Assembly (NCBI GenBank): GCA_963969595.1
Contig: OZ018417.1
Coordinates: 18,850,501 to 18,914,500 of the forward strand
DNA from: Neckera pumila
Taxonomy: Eukaryota; Streptophyta; Bryopsida; Hypnales; Neckeraceae
Direction: 5' to 3'
Length of the DNA stretch: 64,000 nt
In this document: positions 1-11,949 of the stretch, piece by piece
How the letters are laid out: every line of letters begins with the position of its first letter
Position numbering within the stretch: the first letter of the stretch is position 1
The notes under the pieces: generated by a model
Told to the model about the DNA's origin: nothing
Database searches by the model: none
Seen by the model: the letters and a program-made list of their open reading frames with translations, nothing else
Position numbers and translations under genes: made by a program

Positions 1-616
1 TGGTACCATTTTTTGCAAGTTTGTCCGCTTCTTCATTTTACTACAATATTAACATGGGCTTTAATTTTATAAATCATCGTAGGTTGTGTACAACTTTGTA
101 GCATTTCTACCATAGATTCTAATATGACTTTATCTGCATGGTTACGGTGTAGTATAGGATGTTTTAGCTGTGAGTTTAGTACATATAGACAATTTAGACA
201 GTTGGTGAATTTGTATGCTGGTTCATGTGAATATTTGGTAGTGATTAAGCGTAGTGTTTTATGTATGGCCATTAGCTCGGCTCTAAAACTAGTTTGTAGC
301 CTGGTAGTCATTTAGAAATTTGGATTTCTTCTTTGGAAGGATTGTATATGCCATATCCCGCTCTTTCACGTATCCAATGGCCATCTTCATATTGATTAGG
401 TGGTATAAATGATCCACCAGTGTAGTAACTATATTGCAGTGGAAATTTTATTGGGTGGGTAGTTGCATAAGTAGGTAATAGAGGCTTAATTATATTTGTT
501 GAATTGAGAATGGTTGTATATGTGGATATTGTGTTATTTGCATATTTTGGAGGACCGTTGTAAGAGAGTTTATTTGGTTGGATGGACCAATATTGTGATT
601 TTGGTGGTGTGTACAA
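1..616 (-). pseudogene. Broken RNase H domain of a non-LTR retroelement
   Basis: Read on the minus strand from 616 down to 1, this gives an RNase H fold in pieces. First comes a YTGGSF segment (family YTDGS), then a FRAELMAIHKTL helix, then a TNCLNCLYVLN strand, then a KAHVNI segment and EEADKLAKNGT at the window edge. Of the four usual acidic catalytic residues, the first (D to G) and third (D to N) are replaced, while the helix Glu and the last Asp remain. The frame is broken near 311 by an in-frame TGA followed by a one-base loss. It is broken again near 33 by one extra A in a run of A. RNase H of this type is carried by LINE-like elements, where it removes RNA from the cDNA hybrid. The element continues beyond the left edge. 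A host RNase H-like pseudogene is less likely, given the retroelement-style neighbouring reading frames. Confidence 0.6.
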
Positions 617-1800
617 AGAATATGTATGGCAAGGGATTCAGTACGTGGTCGTCTATTTAGCTCAGGTGGGATTGTTGGTTCCTTGTATGTAATAGTGTTT
701 GCGGCAAAATGGGCAATGACATGTGTGTCTTCGAATGGTCCAATATGTGGGGAGAAATTTTGGTACCAATTTATGTCTAGTATGGCGAGTATAGTTATAT
801 GGTGTTTGGATCATATTTGATTGCTAGTCTTGCCCAATGTATTGCTTGTTGGGCCGTTTCCTAGTCATGTGGATGTGCAAAGCCAATGCCTTTCCATTTG
901 TATTCAAAGGCTTTGCCGAGTGAACCAAATATTTTGTCTCTTTCAAATGGAGAGTAAAATTGTGTGATTTGTGTGGAGCAAGTAATTGATGAAGAGAAAT
1001 ATGAGTGGCAAATGATGAATGTAGCTGTTAGGGAGTCTAGAATGTTTTGTGCGAGGATGTGTTGCGATGTTTTGAGTGGATTTTTTATATTTGTATCGTT
1101 GATAGAGCCATATGATTTTGGTTTCAAATGATTGTGTAGGCGGGACAAGGCCATGTGTTTTATATATAGTTGTGTGGTATTGTTTCCATAACAATTGTAA
1201 CCTGGTGTTTGGGATTGTAATCAGATGTTGACGAGTATCTAGGTATAGGTGTGCTAGTTCATTTTTTGTTATTATGGTGTGTATAGTTGTCATTGAGATT
1301 TTTTTTGGATTGCATTCGATAGCGGAAATATACATAAGTGGGATTATTGTTGGAGGTGGGATGAATTGTGTATCTCTAGATTGCCCAAGGTTAAAGTTTG
1401 TTGTGATGATATTTCTGTAGTATTTATGTTGTTGTTTTGTGTAGTTTTGTGTTAATAAAGTGGTGTTGTGTGTGATTATTGTTGGTTGATTAAAGGGAAG
1501 AGGTCTCTTTGTGGCATCCATTTAGTATAAGTTGTGTTATCTTGAAGTGTCTATTGGCATAAATATATATTATATTTTTTTGAAATTATTTATTTATTTA
1601 TTTATTTCCATAGTTTTGTGGTTTGTTATAGTATGTATGGGGAATTTTAGTGAATTATTTTGAATATGTAGAAGTGGATTCTGCGGTTGTAGTAGTTGCG
1701 GCGGTGGTGGGTATCTTTGGCAAGGGCTTGGACACTCAAGTGTACACCTTGGGTAACAAAAAAGTTGTTCGACTATGTTCAATGCAGCCATACTAATAAG
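617..1800 (-). mobile_element. Upstream part of the decayed non-LTR element
   Basis: Minus-strand frames 1521-943, 1154-861 and 1791-1594 are open for 192, 97 and 65 codons. They run in the same direction as the RNase H relic. They are Thr/Ile/Asn/His-rich with protein-like segments such as FGSLGKAFEYKWKGIGFAHP, and overlap in different frames, as expected of a frameshifted ORF. I do not recognise a reverse-transcriptase motif. Assignment to the same retroelement rests on orientation and adjacency only. A poly-T/TTTA-rich tract (1577-1610) lies inside it. Confidence 0.35.
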
Positions 1801-2094
1801 CCCTAGCTACTATTCAAGCGTTTATAAAGGAAAAATTAGAATGCAAAATGAGCAACGGATGGTTGATTCTACAAGGGTGGCTAATTTTGCCACGGGAACA
1901 ACGCAAGCAACAGCAAGGAGCTGCTCTTAATGCTAGGATATGCGCCATTCTATACAAGAGATCGTCCAAGTGCTTGCTCTTGTGTACAATGCATCCCTAC
2001 GCGGAGCATTCTCTAATACATTGTATTCTCAGGGAATGCAAGAAACATCTACACTATTTGGTTGCGTTTTGTAGACTACTCTAGCAAAGTAGAA

Positions 2095-3022
2095 AAAAGT
2101 TCCTTGACTATGTTTTCACCAAAAACGCTCCAAAGCTGCCATTTCTAGTACAAATACCAAATTTTAGAGTAAAAATATTTTTGGACAAATGTCACTATAG
2201 GATCTTGTAGTAAACTAGTTTGAGAAGTTATGGAAATTTTTTCAGAAATTTCCACTTTGTGGGTTGCAAGATAATAGTGTTTGAATTTGCAAAAATCCTT
2301 TTTTTGTCCCTGCAAAAATTCGGGCAGCTGCACTTCACAAGGTCATATTTGTATGAAAAAATCTCCAAAATGGTGGTTACTCTTTGTATTCATTCTTCAT
2401 GGCAAGTTGGCTACATGCTGGAAAAATTTCAGATCATTTGGAATTGCACAACAATTAGGAAACTAATAGTAAGTAGAAAGAAGTAGAAAATGGTTCAAAA
2501 TACTAAATTGTTAAGAATTTAGATATGGAATTGAAAAATACCAATCCCAACGATTGTAATGTTGTAATAAACAATTTACACCTAACAATTTTATTTTTTT
2601 TCAAAAATATTGAAATTGATTTGATTGAAGGACTTCAAAGTTTATTTTAGAGTAGAGCTTCCATAACTTTCCTCAAATTAAGAATCCTCATAACTTTCTT
2701 TTCATTAATAAAAATGGAATGATTAAGAGCTTCCCGCATATACATAAATCTAAAGAACCAATTTCAAATCTTTATTTTCTTAAAGTGATTTTTAAAGAAT
2801 TTTTTTGAGCTGCTCGGCCTGCCCATCAACTAATGAAAATGACATATCATACAATAACTTTTTAACATATAGTCAAAAGTTATGAATTGTTGGGCCTTAA
2901 AGCTACTCTTCGGGCACATCTTGCATGAAAATTTCAAAGAAAAAAAGAAAAATCTTCATTCGTAGTAAGCTGCCTAAAATTACTATATTGTCAAGAACAG
3001 TGTTTGGTTCTTTAGGAGTTAA
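2095..3022. mobile_element. TTAA/CCCCTAAAGG element, copy 1 (subfamily A)
   Basis: Remnant of the piggyBac-like ~930 bp family. The left terminus is eroded (only AGTTCCTTGACTATG remains). The right terminus is a mutated inverse, TTCTTTAGGAGTTAA, ending in TTAA at 3019-3022. Internal blocks shared with other A copies include the TGACTATGTTTTCACC end, the GCAAGATAATAGTG block and CATAACTTTC motifs. Same orientation as the copy at 4513. The 88-codon plus frame at 2220-2486 recurs in other copies but has no known domain. Confidence 0.7.
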
Positions 3023-3631
3023 ACCGCGCCTTATAATAAGTTCCAAAATCGGATGTAAACATATTATGAAAATTGCACCTCCCTATCTTTGCAGTTCTTC
3101 AATGTAGCATTGGCCGTTTTGAGACATGTGACTGGCTTCTAAATTCAGTGAACAGAAGGGTTTAATAACGCAACAAAGGCTTGTGGTTTAATAATGCAAT
3201 AAAAGCTTGTCAAAGATCAAAGATCTGAAAAAAAAAATACTCTTGTTAAGTATTAAATCCTCAATCCTCATGCTATTTCAAGCACGTGTCAGAGATGTTG
3301 TTAACATAACATTCAGTAGCAGTCACTGCGACTGCCTTCCCTGGACGGAATGATGTGGAATATATCACATCATTTCATCCGAGGGATGAAATGGTGTGGT
3401 ATATTCCACACCAAATCAGTAACTACAAAAACACATGGCAAAACTTGTCATAATCCAAGAAGGGGGCTGAGTCAATTATAAGGTCGCAGCTGCACATTGG
3501 TATTAACAACAAATTAAGTACTTTGAATTAAAGCTGTAAATAAAATAGCAAACTTATTCAAAATGGCAATCAATTTATAGAAATAAATTATCTCAATGCT
3601 TGAATTAAATCACTTGGATGTGATTGTCATT
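3023..3631. other. AT-rich intergenic DNA with a short palindrome
   Basis: No gene seen. At about 3346-3410 there is an imperfect inverted repeat (GGAATGATGTGGAATATATC against its inverse around GGATGAAATGGTGTGG). It is preceded by ATAACATTCAGTAG, a word that also bounds a short inverted-repeat element at 56180-56342. The two may be relics of one small terminal-inverted-repeat family. Confidence 0.4.
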
Positions 3632-4276
3632 CATGTTTTGTGTTTTCAATTGAAAAGACAACTCTATATATTACACATGGGGTGGTAAAAGGTAGAACAA
3701 CCCATGTGGGATAAATAAATTTGAATTTGTAGTTTCACAAGCACTCATAGTTAAGTCAAAAACAAAAAATTGTATTAAAAGTAGAATTCAGACCTCATTT
3801 AGGCATAGTAAAATAACTTTTCTCAAAACACTTTTGAACTAAAAAAAGTTTTCAAATGAACATAAGTTTCACTTTCAAAAATCCGTTTGGCATTTTGAAT
3901 CTCCGATCAAAAGTTATGGACAAATCTAGAGAGAGGAAATTTAAAAATGTTAAAGAAAATGTCCATTCCCACCTCCTCTCTCAAATTGTCTATAACTTTT
4001 GATTGGAGATTCAAAATGCCAAACGGATTTTTGAAGGTGAAACTTATCTTCATTCACCGACTTATTTAGTTCAAAGTGTTCTAAGAAAAGTTATTTTACT
4101 ATGCCTAAATGAGTTCTGAAATTCTACTTTTAATACAACTATTTGTTTTTGACTTAACTATGAGTGCTTGAGAAACTACAAATTCAAATTTATTTATCCC
4201 ACATGGGTTGTTCTACCTCCTACCACCCCATGTGTATATATAGAGTTGTCTTTTCACTTGAAAACCCAAAATATGT
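3632..4276. mobile_element. Long-palindrome foldback element, copy 1
   Basis: A ~645 bp inverted repeat with arms of about 310 bp meeting near 3950. The outer ends read CATGTTTTGTGTTTTCAA on the left and its near inverse on the right. Further in, both arms carry ATGGGGTGGTA, TGCCTAAATGAG and ATCCGTTTGGCATTTTGAA. Pairing may extend to TTGTCAT at 3624 and ATGACAA at 4289. No open frame of note. A second, diverged copy lies at 25755-26315, so this is a family and not a local accident. A transcript through it would fold into a long hairpin. No clear target duplication was found. Confidence 0.75.
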
Positions 4277-4512
4277 TATTGATGACAAATGTTTGTAATG
4301 CATTATTCATTGGATTCTTTGCCAACATCTTCTTCTACAAGTATTTTTGATTTGTTTGCGTGGTTCTAAAATTAACAAAGAAAATGAAACAAAACATAGT
4401 TTACTACCACGATCCTGGTACCTAATTTTACATTAATTTTTTGAGGATGAACTTTGTGGATGAGGACTCACAGGGAGGGAAAGGCAGCCTCTTTGAAGGC
4501 TACTGAATGTAA

Positions 4513-5727
4513 TGAACCCCTAATGTTCCATGACTATGTTTTCATCAAAAACACTCAAAAACTGCTATTTTTAGTACAAATACCAAATTTTTGAAAAAAA
4601 ATCTTTCTTGACACAGGTAACCATAGGATCTTATAGTAAACTAGTTTTAGAATATGTGGAAAAAATTTCAGAATTTTCCACCATGCGGATTGGAAGATAT
4701 TAGCACTTGAATTGGCAAAAATCCTTTTTTTGTCCCTGTAAAAAACCGGGCAGCTGCACTTTACAATGTCACATCTGTATAAAAAAAAATGTCCAAAATG
4801 ATGGTGCCTCTTTGAATTCTTTTTCCTAAATAAATTGGCTACATGCTTAAAAAATTTCAAATCATTTGAAATTGTACAACATATACAAAAAAATAGTAAG
4901 TAGAAAGAAGTAGAGAATGATCCAAAATACTACATTGTTAAGAATTTAATTATGGAATTGAAAAATGTTAATCCCAATGGTTGTAATGTTGTAATAAACA
5001 ATCTACATCCTAGGATTTTTTTTTTTCAGAAAATATTTAAAATTCAGTTAAATAAACAACTTCAAAGTTTATTTCAGAGTAGAGAATCCATAACTGCCCG
5101 AAAACTAAAAAACCTCATAACTTTTGACTCATTGGTAAAAATGGATTCACGGTTGTCATATCGGATAGAATTCTATTGTTCACGAACAAATTGGACGAAT
5201 CTGCAGTGACTGGCTGCAAACTTTGGAGGCCAATAAGTTTTGGAAAAATTGTCCAAATTGGGCATGTGATATGTTTTTTGGCATCTATAGAAAAACATAT
5301 CACATGCCCAATTTGGACAATTTTTCCAAAACTTATTGGCCTCCAAAGTTTGCAGCCAGTCACTGCAGATTCGTTCGATTCGTTCGTGAACAATAGAATT
5401 CTATCCGATATGACAACCGTGAATGGATTGATTAAAAGCTTTTCATGTATATGTAATTCTAGAAAACCAATTTCAAATTTTTATTTTTGAAAAAAGTGAT
5501 TTTTTCTGATCTGCTCAGACTACCCAGTTATGAAAAAAAGTAACATAATTGGCTATAACTTTTGACTCCTATTTTCAAATGTCATGAAATTTAGTGCGTA
5601 TGAAAGATATTCCTCGCGCCCACCTTCTATTAAAATTTCAGCTTGAAATATGGAAATCTCTAGTTACAAGTACCTACCCAAAATTTCTATACATCCAAAA
5701 AATGCATGCTGGTCCTTTAGGAGGTAA
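4513..5727. mobile_element. TTAA/CCCCTAAAGG element, copy 2 (subfamily A), carrying a nested foldback
   Basis: Left end TGAACCCCTAATG, right end TGGTCCTTTAGGAGGTAAA; both TTAA sites are mutated by one base. Without the nested 274 bp foldback and its 8 bp duplication it is about 933 bp, the standard length for this family. A minus-strand frame of 101 codons (4860-4555) recurs in several other copies (NILQSTWWKILKFFPH-like in its best form), but has no recognised domain. Confidence 0.75.
5148..5421. mobile_element. Near-perfect foldback element with 8 bp target duplication
   Basis: It begins CACGGTTGTCATATCGGA and ends with the exact inverse. The arms are about 131 bp, with roughly three mismatches around 5188-5200, and the unpaired loop is only about 12 bases near 5281. 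It is flanked by direct repeats AATGGATT at 5140-5147 and 5422-5429. Other copies of the host element read AAATGGAATGATT at this place, which supports a clean insertion site. Eight-bp duplications fit hAT-type transposases, while very long terminal repeats are more typical of Mutator-like elements. It has no coding capacity. The high arm identity implies recent insertion or gene conversion. Confidence 0.85.
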
Positions 5728-7600
5728 ATGCTCATGTTAAGGTAATTGACCCATTTCCAATCATTTGAGCGATTGTACATATTTGCAGTATAGATTTTTT
5801 TAATACAAATTTTTTCCTGTGTACCGAAATAGAGTTTGGAAGGATTGCATATTTTTCCAAAATTTTATTACTATAATTGTAATTACTATGAATTTTTTAG
5901 TGGAAGATTCTCTTAGACTTATAATAGTAATATAGACCTTTCTATTTCTGACCATAAGCTCATTGCAAAATCGACCAAGGATTGGTATAATATTGATTGC
6001 CTTGCAACCAATCATATTGTGCCACACTTGCTCCAAGAATTGAGCCACAAATTCATGGAAAGACAATACTCTATATTACCAAAATAGAAAGGTGATAAGA
6101 ATGGGGTTGGCTACCTTTATAAGGCTCACAAGATATAAAATCGTGGGTTTACGAGCTTGCATACTTTTTTAATAAATATGAATAACATGATTGCACCTCC
6201 ATGTCTTTTACTTCTTACACCATGGGAGGGAGAGCTTTTGAATGTGACCATTCTCTTTCAATGCTATCTATGAGCGGTTTCAAGCGCTCTACTTTCAAAA
6301 CTTTGCTCCCCCTACTACAATGGTGCTAGTATGTGAACCCAAGAATGTAAGCTTGTGAGTATTAAGTCTATAATTTAGGTACCTATAATATAGATACCAG
6401 ACACTATAGAAGGTGTATGTATCATAAACATCTATAATATGGGTATTTGTAACATATATACCCTATAATTATAGACAATTTCTATAGTATATACACCTAT
6501 AACATAAGTGTGTAGTATTCTAGGGTCATAGCTCACACTTCTGTGCTTACAAGGTGAAAGCACACTACGCCCACCTAAAAAGTACGTCATAACAGTTCTC
6601 TTTGGCCAATTTTGGGGAACTACTGAAGTTTGATTACTTTTTAAGATTAAAGAATTCAATTTTTTTATTTGTATTTTGATTTATTGCGTCAGTAACCTTG
6701 TGAACTTTGACTTTTGGTGGCCATTGAACTAAAAGAATGTTTTTCCTAAGCTATAAAAAATACTTTAGAAAATAAAAAGTATTGTATAGATGTTAAAAAA
6801 ACTGAAAAGTACTTTGTGGAGGAAAATCAGACTATAAACATTGAGTAATTCTATAATACTTTGTTAGAGTATTTGGTATGTGAACAATTCTTTCTAACAA
6901 ATAGAACATACTTGCATTTATTGCTCCAATTAAGGAGCTTATGTGGCATTTTTTTTTGCAACCAAAAATGAATAGGAACAAAAATAATTTGCTAATCTTT
7001 TGGTGCCGGAAGCAACATATATGTAGACTCTAGGATGGCTAACAATCAAATCCATCCAAAAATACATATTGAAGAATATACAATACAAAATACAAAAAAA
7101 TGTACAAAAAATGTACAAAAAAGTACCAAAGAGTACTAAATTTTCTTGCCAAAATCGTACATAGTGTAGTGTGCTTTCACCCCACATAATAACAACCCTC
7201 TCCCCTATTATGGTATCATTTTTTGTCAGAATCAAAAAATTGATTGTACAATACTTTTTTCTACACATTTTTTTGCTCTCTTGTATTTTTTAATTACTAG
7301 TTAGCCTTCAAATTACCCACAGCCCAATTTGTCGGGGTTTTGGATGTACCCACCTTACTCCCAAACGATTCCCCTTATTGTAGCCTTTTTTTTGGGCACC
7401 ATGATAAATGTCCACTTTTTGCCAGATTAAAGTAATCTTTTTTTGCCAGAAATTTACCATTTCTACTTGAAATGCGGATGAAGTTGCCAAATTTGGCTGA
7501 AAAAGTGCAGGAACATGATTGAAAAGTGTTTTTTTGTTCCAAAAGAATGGAGAAATACAATGCTTCATCAAATTTTCAGTGATCGCCATCCTGGCACTTT
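5728..7600. other. AT-rich intergenic DNA with inverted repeats
   Basis: No gene seen. Short frames (5800-6066 and 6939-7268, both minus) have no family resemblance. A perfect 16 bp inverted repeat, GGTGAAAGCACACTAC at 6553-6568 and its inverse at 7166-7181, may bound a small decayed transposon. Around 6350-6530 the sequence is rich in CTATAAT/ATTATAG words, similar in texture to the insertion at 29184-29422. Confidence 0.35.
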
Positions 7601-9488
7601 CTCAAGAAGTAAAAAAAGAAAGGGCTGCCTTGTTGGGCCTGGTCTCCTCGTCAGATACAGCTCACCATTCCGCTCATCGGAACCTGCTTGTCTTTCGGGA
7701 GTTTAAGACCAATGCAAATCCGTGTTTCTCCTAGAATCAGCCATGTGGGGTACCGTGGTTCACCAGATCCAAACCGAAAATCCTCATCTAGTAGCATCTC
7801 AGCCGTCCACTTAAGTAAATGGGATAGAGTGCCTTGTAAGCAAAAGTCTACAGTGGGCGACCTCGCCTTGCATCGCTCAAAGAGGATCTTCCAGCCGCAA
7901 CTTCGTCAGACCCGCACTGTAGCACGCACTGTACAATACAGTACATTCCAGGATCAGTACGTTGTCTGTATCGAGGATTCGAGGATCATTCATCAGTCGT
8001 TGTATACTAAATTAAGTTATTAGATTACTTGTGTATGATAATTGTCTGCAATTTTCAAGGTGCGTTCAAAATTTTTGTGCGTGTTTGACCTTTGACAATT
8101 GCAAAGTTAACCTGACCTGTCCTTAGCTTCGTAGCAAATTCGGAGCAACTGATGAGTGTTGCAGTGTGTTGCTCCGGTGAATTTCGCAGGGCAATCGTTT
8201 AGAATTTCAGTGGGGGCATGAGAAAGAGCGGTACCGTTCGGTTCTGGCATGCCCATGTTGGCAAGTACCACCAATTCTCTGACGTACGTTTGGTTGCTGC
8301 ACTCGAAGGAAGCTACGTACTGTTGGGGCCGTTAGTCTAAATTCCTGCACGCTTAATTTCCGGAACGTTTGGAGGATTCAGCAGACAGATCTGGTTGTGG
8401 GCCGTAAAGTTACGAGTGACGTGTTCAGTAAGTTTTGTCAAGTCCGAACGCGGTGCAGCTCTGATCCAAGCACATACTAATAAGCTTTAGACCTTTGGAG
8501 AGCCCATTTACTTGCATTGGTCTCGTTGTGCACACATCTAGTGGAACTCGTCTAGGTCAGAACCAGCAAACTTCATTGTAATTGATAAGTACCTGCGTGT
8601 ACGTTTGGAAGAAGAGAGTGATTACTGCAGACGTCGTGCGAGAAGCTTTGCATGCGAGAGGGTTGATCTGCACACGAAGTTCCAGCTCGTACACGCTTCC
8701 GGGGATGTCGAGATTCATCCGAGAGGTTTGTACTGTGTGCTTCTTACAATAGTCAGTATTGCCTTTTGTCTGGAAATAATTCTCTTGCTACTATCCTCGC
8801 TGAGTGTTGTGTATACTAGTTAAACAAGCAAGAAAAAGTATGTGCAGTCTTGATTCTCACAGTTTCACGTGCAAAGATGGAAACCACTTCTTGGCACTTC
8901 ATAGCTACTTAGGCTACTTGATATCTTGGGACGTATGGAATGAACGCTTTTAGAACCCATGTGACGTTGCAAAGCCTGAGACTTCAAGGTTCACAAAAGA
9001 AGTATTGGATTAGAACTGCAACCGTAACGATCCTACTTCAAAATAATACTAGAGGAAACAGGAGAAAACCCAATGGAAGCATCTTTGTGATGTTTGTAAA
9101 ATGCCTCACACGAACCTCACCTGACATGTGCTTGGGGTGGGAATTGATTTCAGTTGTTTCACGGCAATTCCTACCGTCATCATCCCCGGTTCTACTACGA
9201 CGATGCGGTTGTCTCTTATGGGGCCGGGCGAAGCATGCTTCCAGTCAGTTTCTACTCCTGCACTGTCTGGATGATTATTGTGTTCCGGCCTTGATCATAT
9301 CCCTGGATCTTATTGAATCCTTGAAGTCAGCAGGTCACTGGTTCAGTTTAGGGACATGTTAGCACAGTACGCCCCAGGTGTACATCACAAGCAGGACAGG
9401 TCTTTTGATACTCTGCGTAAGTTCTATTCAGTCAAATATTAGACTGGATTTTATCAGTGGAGCTCATTGTGCACTCCCGTTTCTTGTA
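7601..9488 (+). promoter_or_regulatory. Probable promoter and 5' leader region of the HMA-domain gene
   Basis: Base composition here is more balanced than the surrounding repeats and the sequence appears unique in the window. It lies directly upstream of the HMA gene in the same direction. No convincing coding exon was found. The 140-codon frame at 8940-9362 and the 72-codon frame at 8605-8823 show no recognisable motif. A CT-rich tract followed by TGTACAG at 9494-9500 resembles a 3' splice site, so an untranslated or short coding first exon may lie in this stretch. No TATA box could be assigned with confidence. Confidence 0.3.
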
Positions 9489-10849
9489 ATGAATGTACAG
9501 GATGTCGTGCTCCACGTGCCTATGGAGACGATGAAAGACGTGGAGAGGGTGAAGCAAGCCTTGGCCTTTGAAGGTAAGAATTTCGTTGACTTCACGTGGT
9601 CGAACTTGCATTTCAGCATTTTGCCATTTAGGAATTGCATGAAATGTAATGTACTATATAATGGTAATAATGCTAAGGTATTAGTTGAATTGCTCTTGGT
9701 TCGAAAGAGCGCCAAGATTGCTGCATTCAAGTGCACAGACCAAGACAGAAAGAAATAGATCCGAGGCTCAGGATGTACGGGAGCCTGGGAAATTAAAGTT
9801 CCAATTTCTTGAATTTTTTTATTTGAACTATGACGGCTACAATAGGTGAATTATTTGTTTCTATGTTGAGCGAATTGTCCAACGATCAAAGAGTTTCGCA
9901 TAAATACGCATTTGGAAGACCTCGGATAGTAGGCCTCCCAATTGCAAGTTAGCAGCTGGGCAATTAGTTTTAAATGGAAAAGACTCTACTCTCCAGTGAC
10001 AATGACAAGTCTTCTGGGGAATGGACGGTGAGGAAGGTCATATTCGTTCAAATGTCATGTTTTAGAGCTCCAAGTTGTAACATTCAAGTGTCAAAAGCTC
10101 GAAAAGCTGAGACTGGTATTGATCTACTGAGGTCGATTTCACTGAAACCACATTTTAAGGATTATGAGAGTAGCACATAATTGAAAATTATTTTAAAGAT
10201 CTGAGATTTATGTGGGTACCCTAATTAGTAACAAATGCTCTGTTGTTTGTACCCAATTACCGCCTTGTCTGCGCTTCTGTCTGCGCTTCTAGTCACAACG
10301 CGTGCTAAGGTTAAGCCCTCCCTATTTGTGCCCCTACGTACCATACGTGCACGTTCCAAATTTTAAAATGTGCACTGCTGGCACACAGGAGCACAAGTAG
10401 GATGACTTATCTTATCGAAAAATACAACTCCCATGCATCTGTTGCTGTGAGCTAAACTCTAGTATAATGTTATCTAAGTTAAGTTATATGCCTAATTACA
10501 TGTTACAATGTTCTCAATGCCAGGTGTGCATCGAGTGAGGTGTGACATGGCGACCCAGACTGTGATCGTCTCCGGCAACGTCCCACCCGAGACTCTCCTC
10601 CGTCGAGTTCGATGGATCAAACGCCATTCCAGTGTCGTTTCCTTCGGAGTCCCCTACGCAGGCCCTTCATATGGCTCCGAGTATCCAGGCTACAACCCTT
10701 ATGCTCTGGAGCGCTACCCCTCCTTCGGCAATGGCTACGGAGCTCGTCGCAATGAACTGGAGTATGGTATGGAATATGGCTCTCCTTACGGCGGCTCTCC
10801 TTACGGAACTCCTTATTCTAGATCATACTCTGGGTATTTGGACTATTAG
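9489..10849 (+). CDS. HMA-fold protein without the metal-binding CxxC
   Basis: Two exons, 9489-9573 and 10524-10849, joined by a 950 bp GT-AG intron in phase 1, give 136 residues. Residues 5-68 match the heavy-metal-associated (HMA) fold of plant HPP/HIPP proteins: a VVLHVPM strand, a VERVKQAL helix, then G-VHRVRCDMATQTVIVSGNV. The intron falls at the Gly between the first helix and second strand, a common intron site in this family. The usual MxCxxC loop is replaced by METMKD, so metal transfer through the two cysteines is not possible. The remaining ~65 residues are rich in Gly, Tyr, Pro and Ser (GSPYGGSPYG type) and end GYLDY. There is no CaaX box, so the protein is not prenylated. The start at 9489 is tentative. 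The reading frame is open upstream to 9378, and a 3' splice-like CAG at 9498-9500 would place the true start in an earlier exon. AATAAA at 11330 is a candidate polyadenylation signal. Confidence 0.75.
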
Positions 10850-11623
10850 GGCACCGAGTTTAGGGTTCATGCATGGACAGTGCGTGATTTGGTGATTATA
10901 GGCAAGATTGTGAAGAAGCTGATCTCTGTTGTTGCAATGACTGGTGGTACTAGCGTTCAATTTGGAGCTAGCTGCCATGGACATGGAACTTTGTGTGATA
11001 GGATTGTCTCAATGACTGGTTTTAGGGTCGACCTTCTGCATCAAATTAGTGCAGAGTAACTTGTAAACCGAATTATGTTTGCAGTGCATTGCGTTGTATC
11101 AGATGAAGATGATTGTGCAGTTATGCGCTTGGTAGTCAGACATATTCTTTTGAAAGAAAGGGATTGGAGAGGTTTCTCTCTTGTGTGATCGATGCTCTCG
11201 TTCAAATTCTTAAGATTGATACTTAAGCTTTTACGGCTACATAATCTTTTCAGCAGTGGAGCAGGGGTTTCATTTGAGTCTATGCAGAATAGGAGAAATT
11301 AGGCTAAGTTGGTTCATATTTTGAAATGGAATAAAATATGGCCGTGGAACCCTTTTACCTATTGCTCGTCTTCCTTTGAATTTATCTTAGTTTTCCTAGA
11401 ATGCTAGTTTCTCTTCATTCTTGAATCAGTTTTCTAGCTCATTTTTTATTTTTTTGCACTTGACTATTGGTATGATGGAATATTCAATCATATAATCTCT
11501 TGAATTGTAGTGTGTAGTGTGGGGAAACTCAGCATTCTTCAATAATCTTATGTGTAGTGACCGATTCCAGGTTGCATTCTCAAACAATACATATTCCAAA
11601 ACAATGTACTAGTACTACACAAA
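10850..11623 (+). other. 3' untranslated region of the HMA gene and following spacer
   Basis: No further coding potential. About 500 bases of balanced composition after the stop lead to GGAATAAAATATGG (AATAAA at 11330-11335), a likely poly(A) signal. After that the sequence becomes AT-rich up to the inverted-repeat element at 11624. Confidence 0.45.
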
Positions 11624-11949
11624 CATTACAGAAAATCTGGACTCTCCAGAGGGCTGTTTGGGAGAGTCCAGATTTTCGGCGGGAGTGCAAATACAGGGAA
11701 AAAAATAAAAAATAAAAATAAAAAATAAATTTTTTTATTTTTTATTTTTTATTTTTTTATTTTTTATTTTTTACTTTTTTTTTAAAAATAATTTTTTTTA
11801 ATCGGCAGTCTGACGGCAGTCCGACGGGGCACCTTGGCTGACTGCTCATCTTACACTGACTGTTGCAGCTTTTCGGCTAATTTTTTTTCTAATTGCACAT
11901 TGGCACGCACCCCAACCAGCCCTGTAGTGAGTCCAGATTTTCTCTAATG
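11624..11949. mobile_element. CATTAG-family inverted-repeat element, copy a
   Basis: Ends CATTACAGAAAATCTGGACT and the inverse of CATTAGAGAAAATCTGGACT. A third, inverted copy of the terminal word (GAGAGTCCAGATTTTC) lies about 40 bp inside the left end, so the left end can itself form a 17 bp hairpin. The centre is an A/T-only tract (11700-11800). It abuts the next small element at 11950 with no spacer. No target duplication was recognised. Confidence 0.65.

Noticed and set aside
5115..5490. Two similar proteins on opposite strands
   Set aside because: Both are read from the two arms of the 274 bp foldback, which gives the same peptide on either strand.
8940..9362. 140-codon frame upstream of the HMA exon
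   Set aside because: No motif, and it lies in the probable leader or intron region of the HMA gene.
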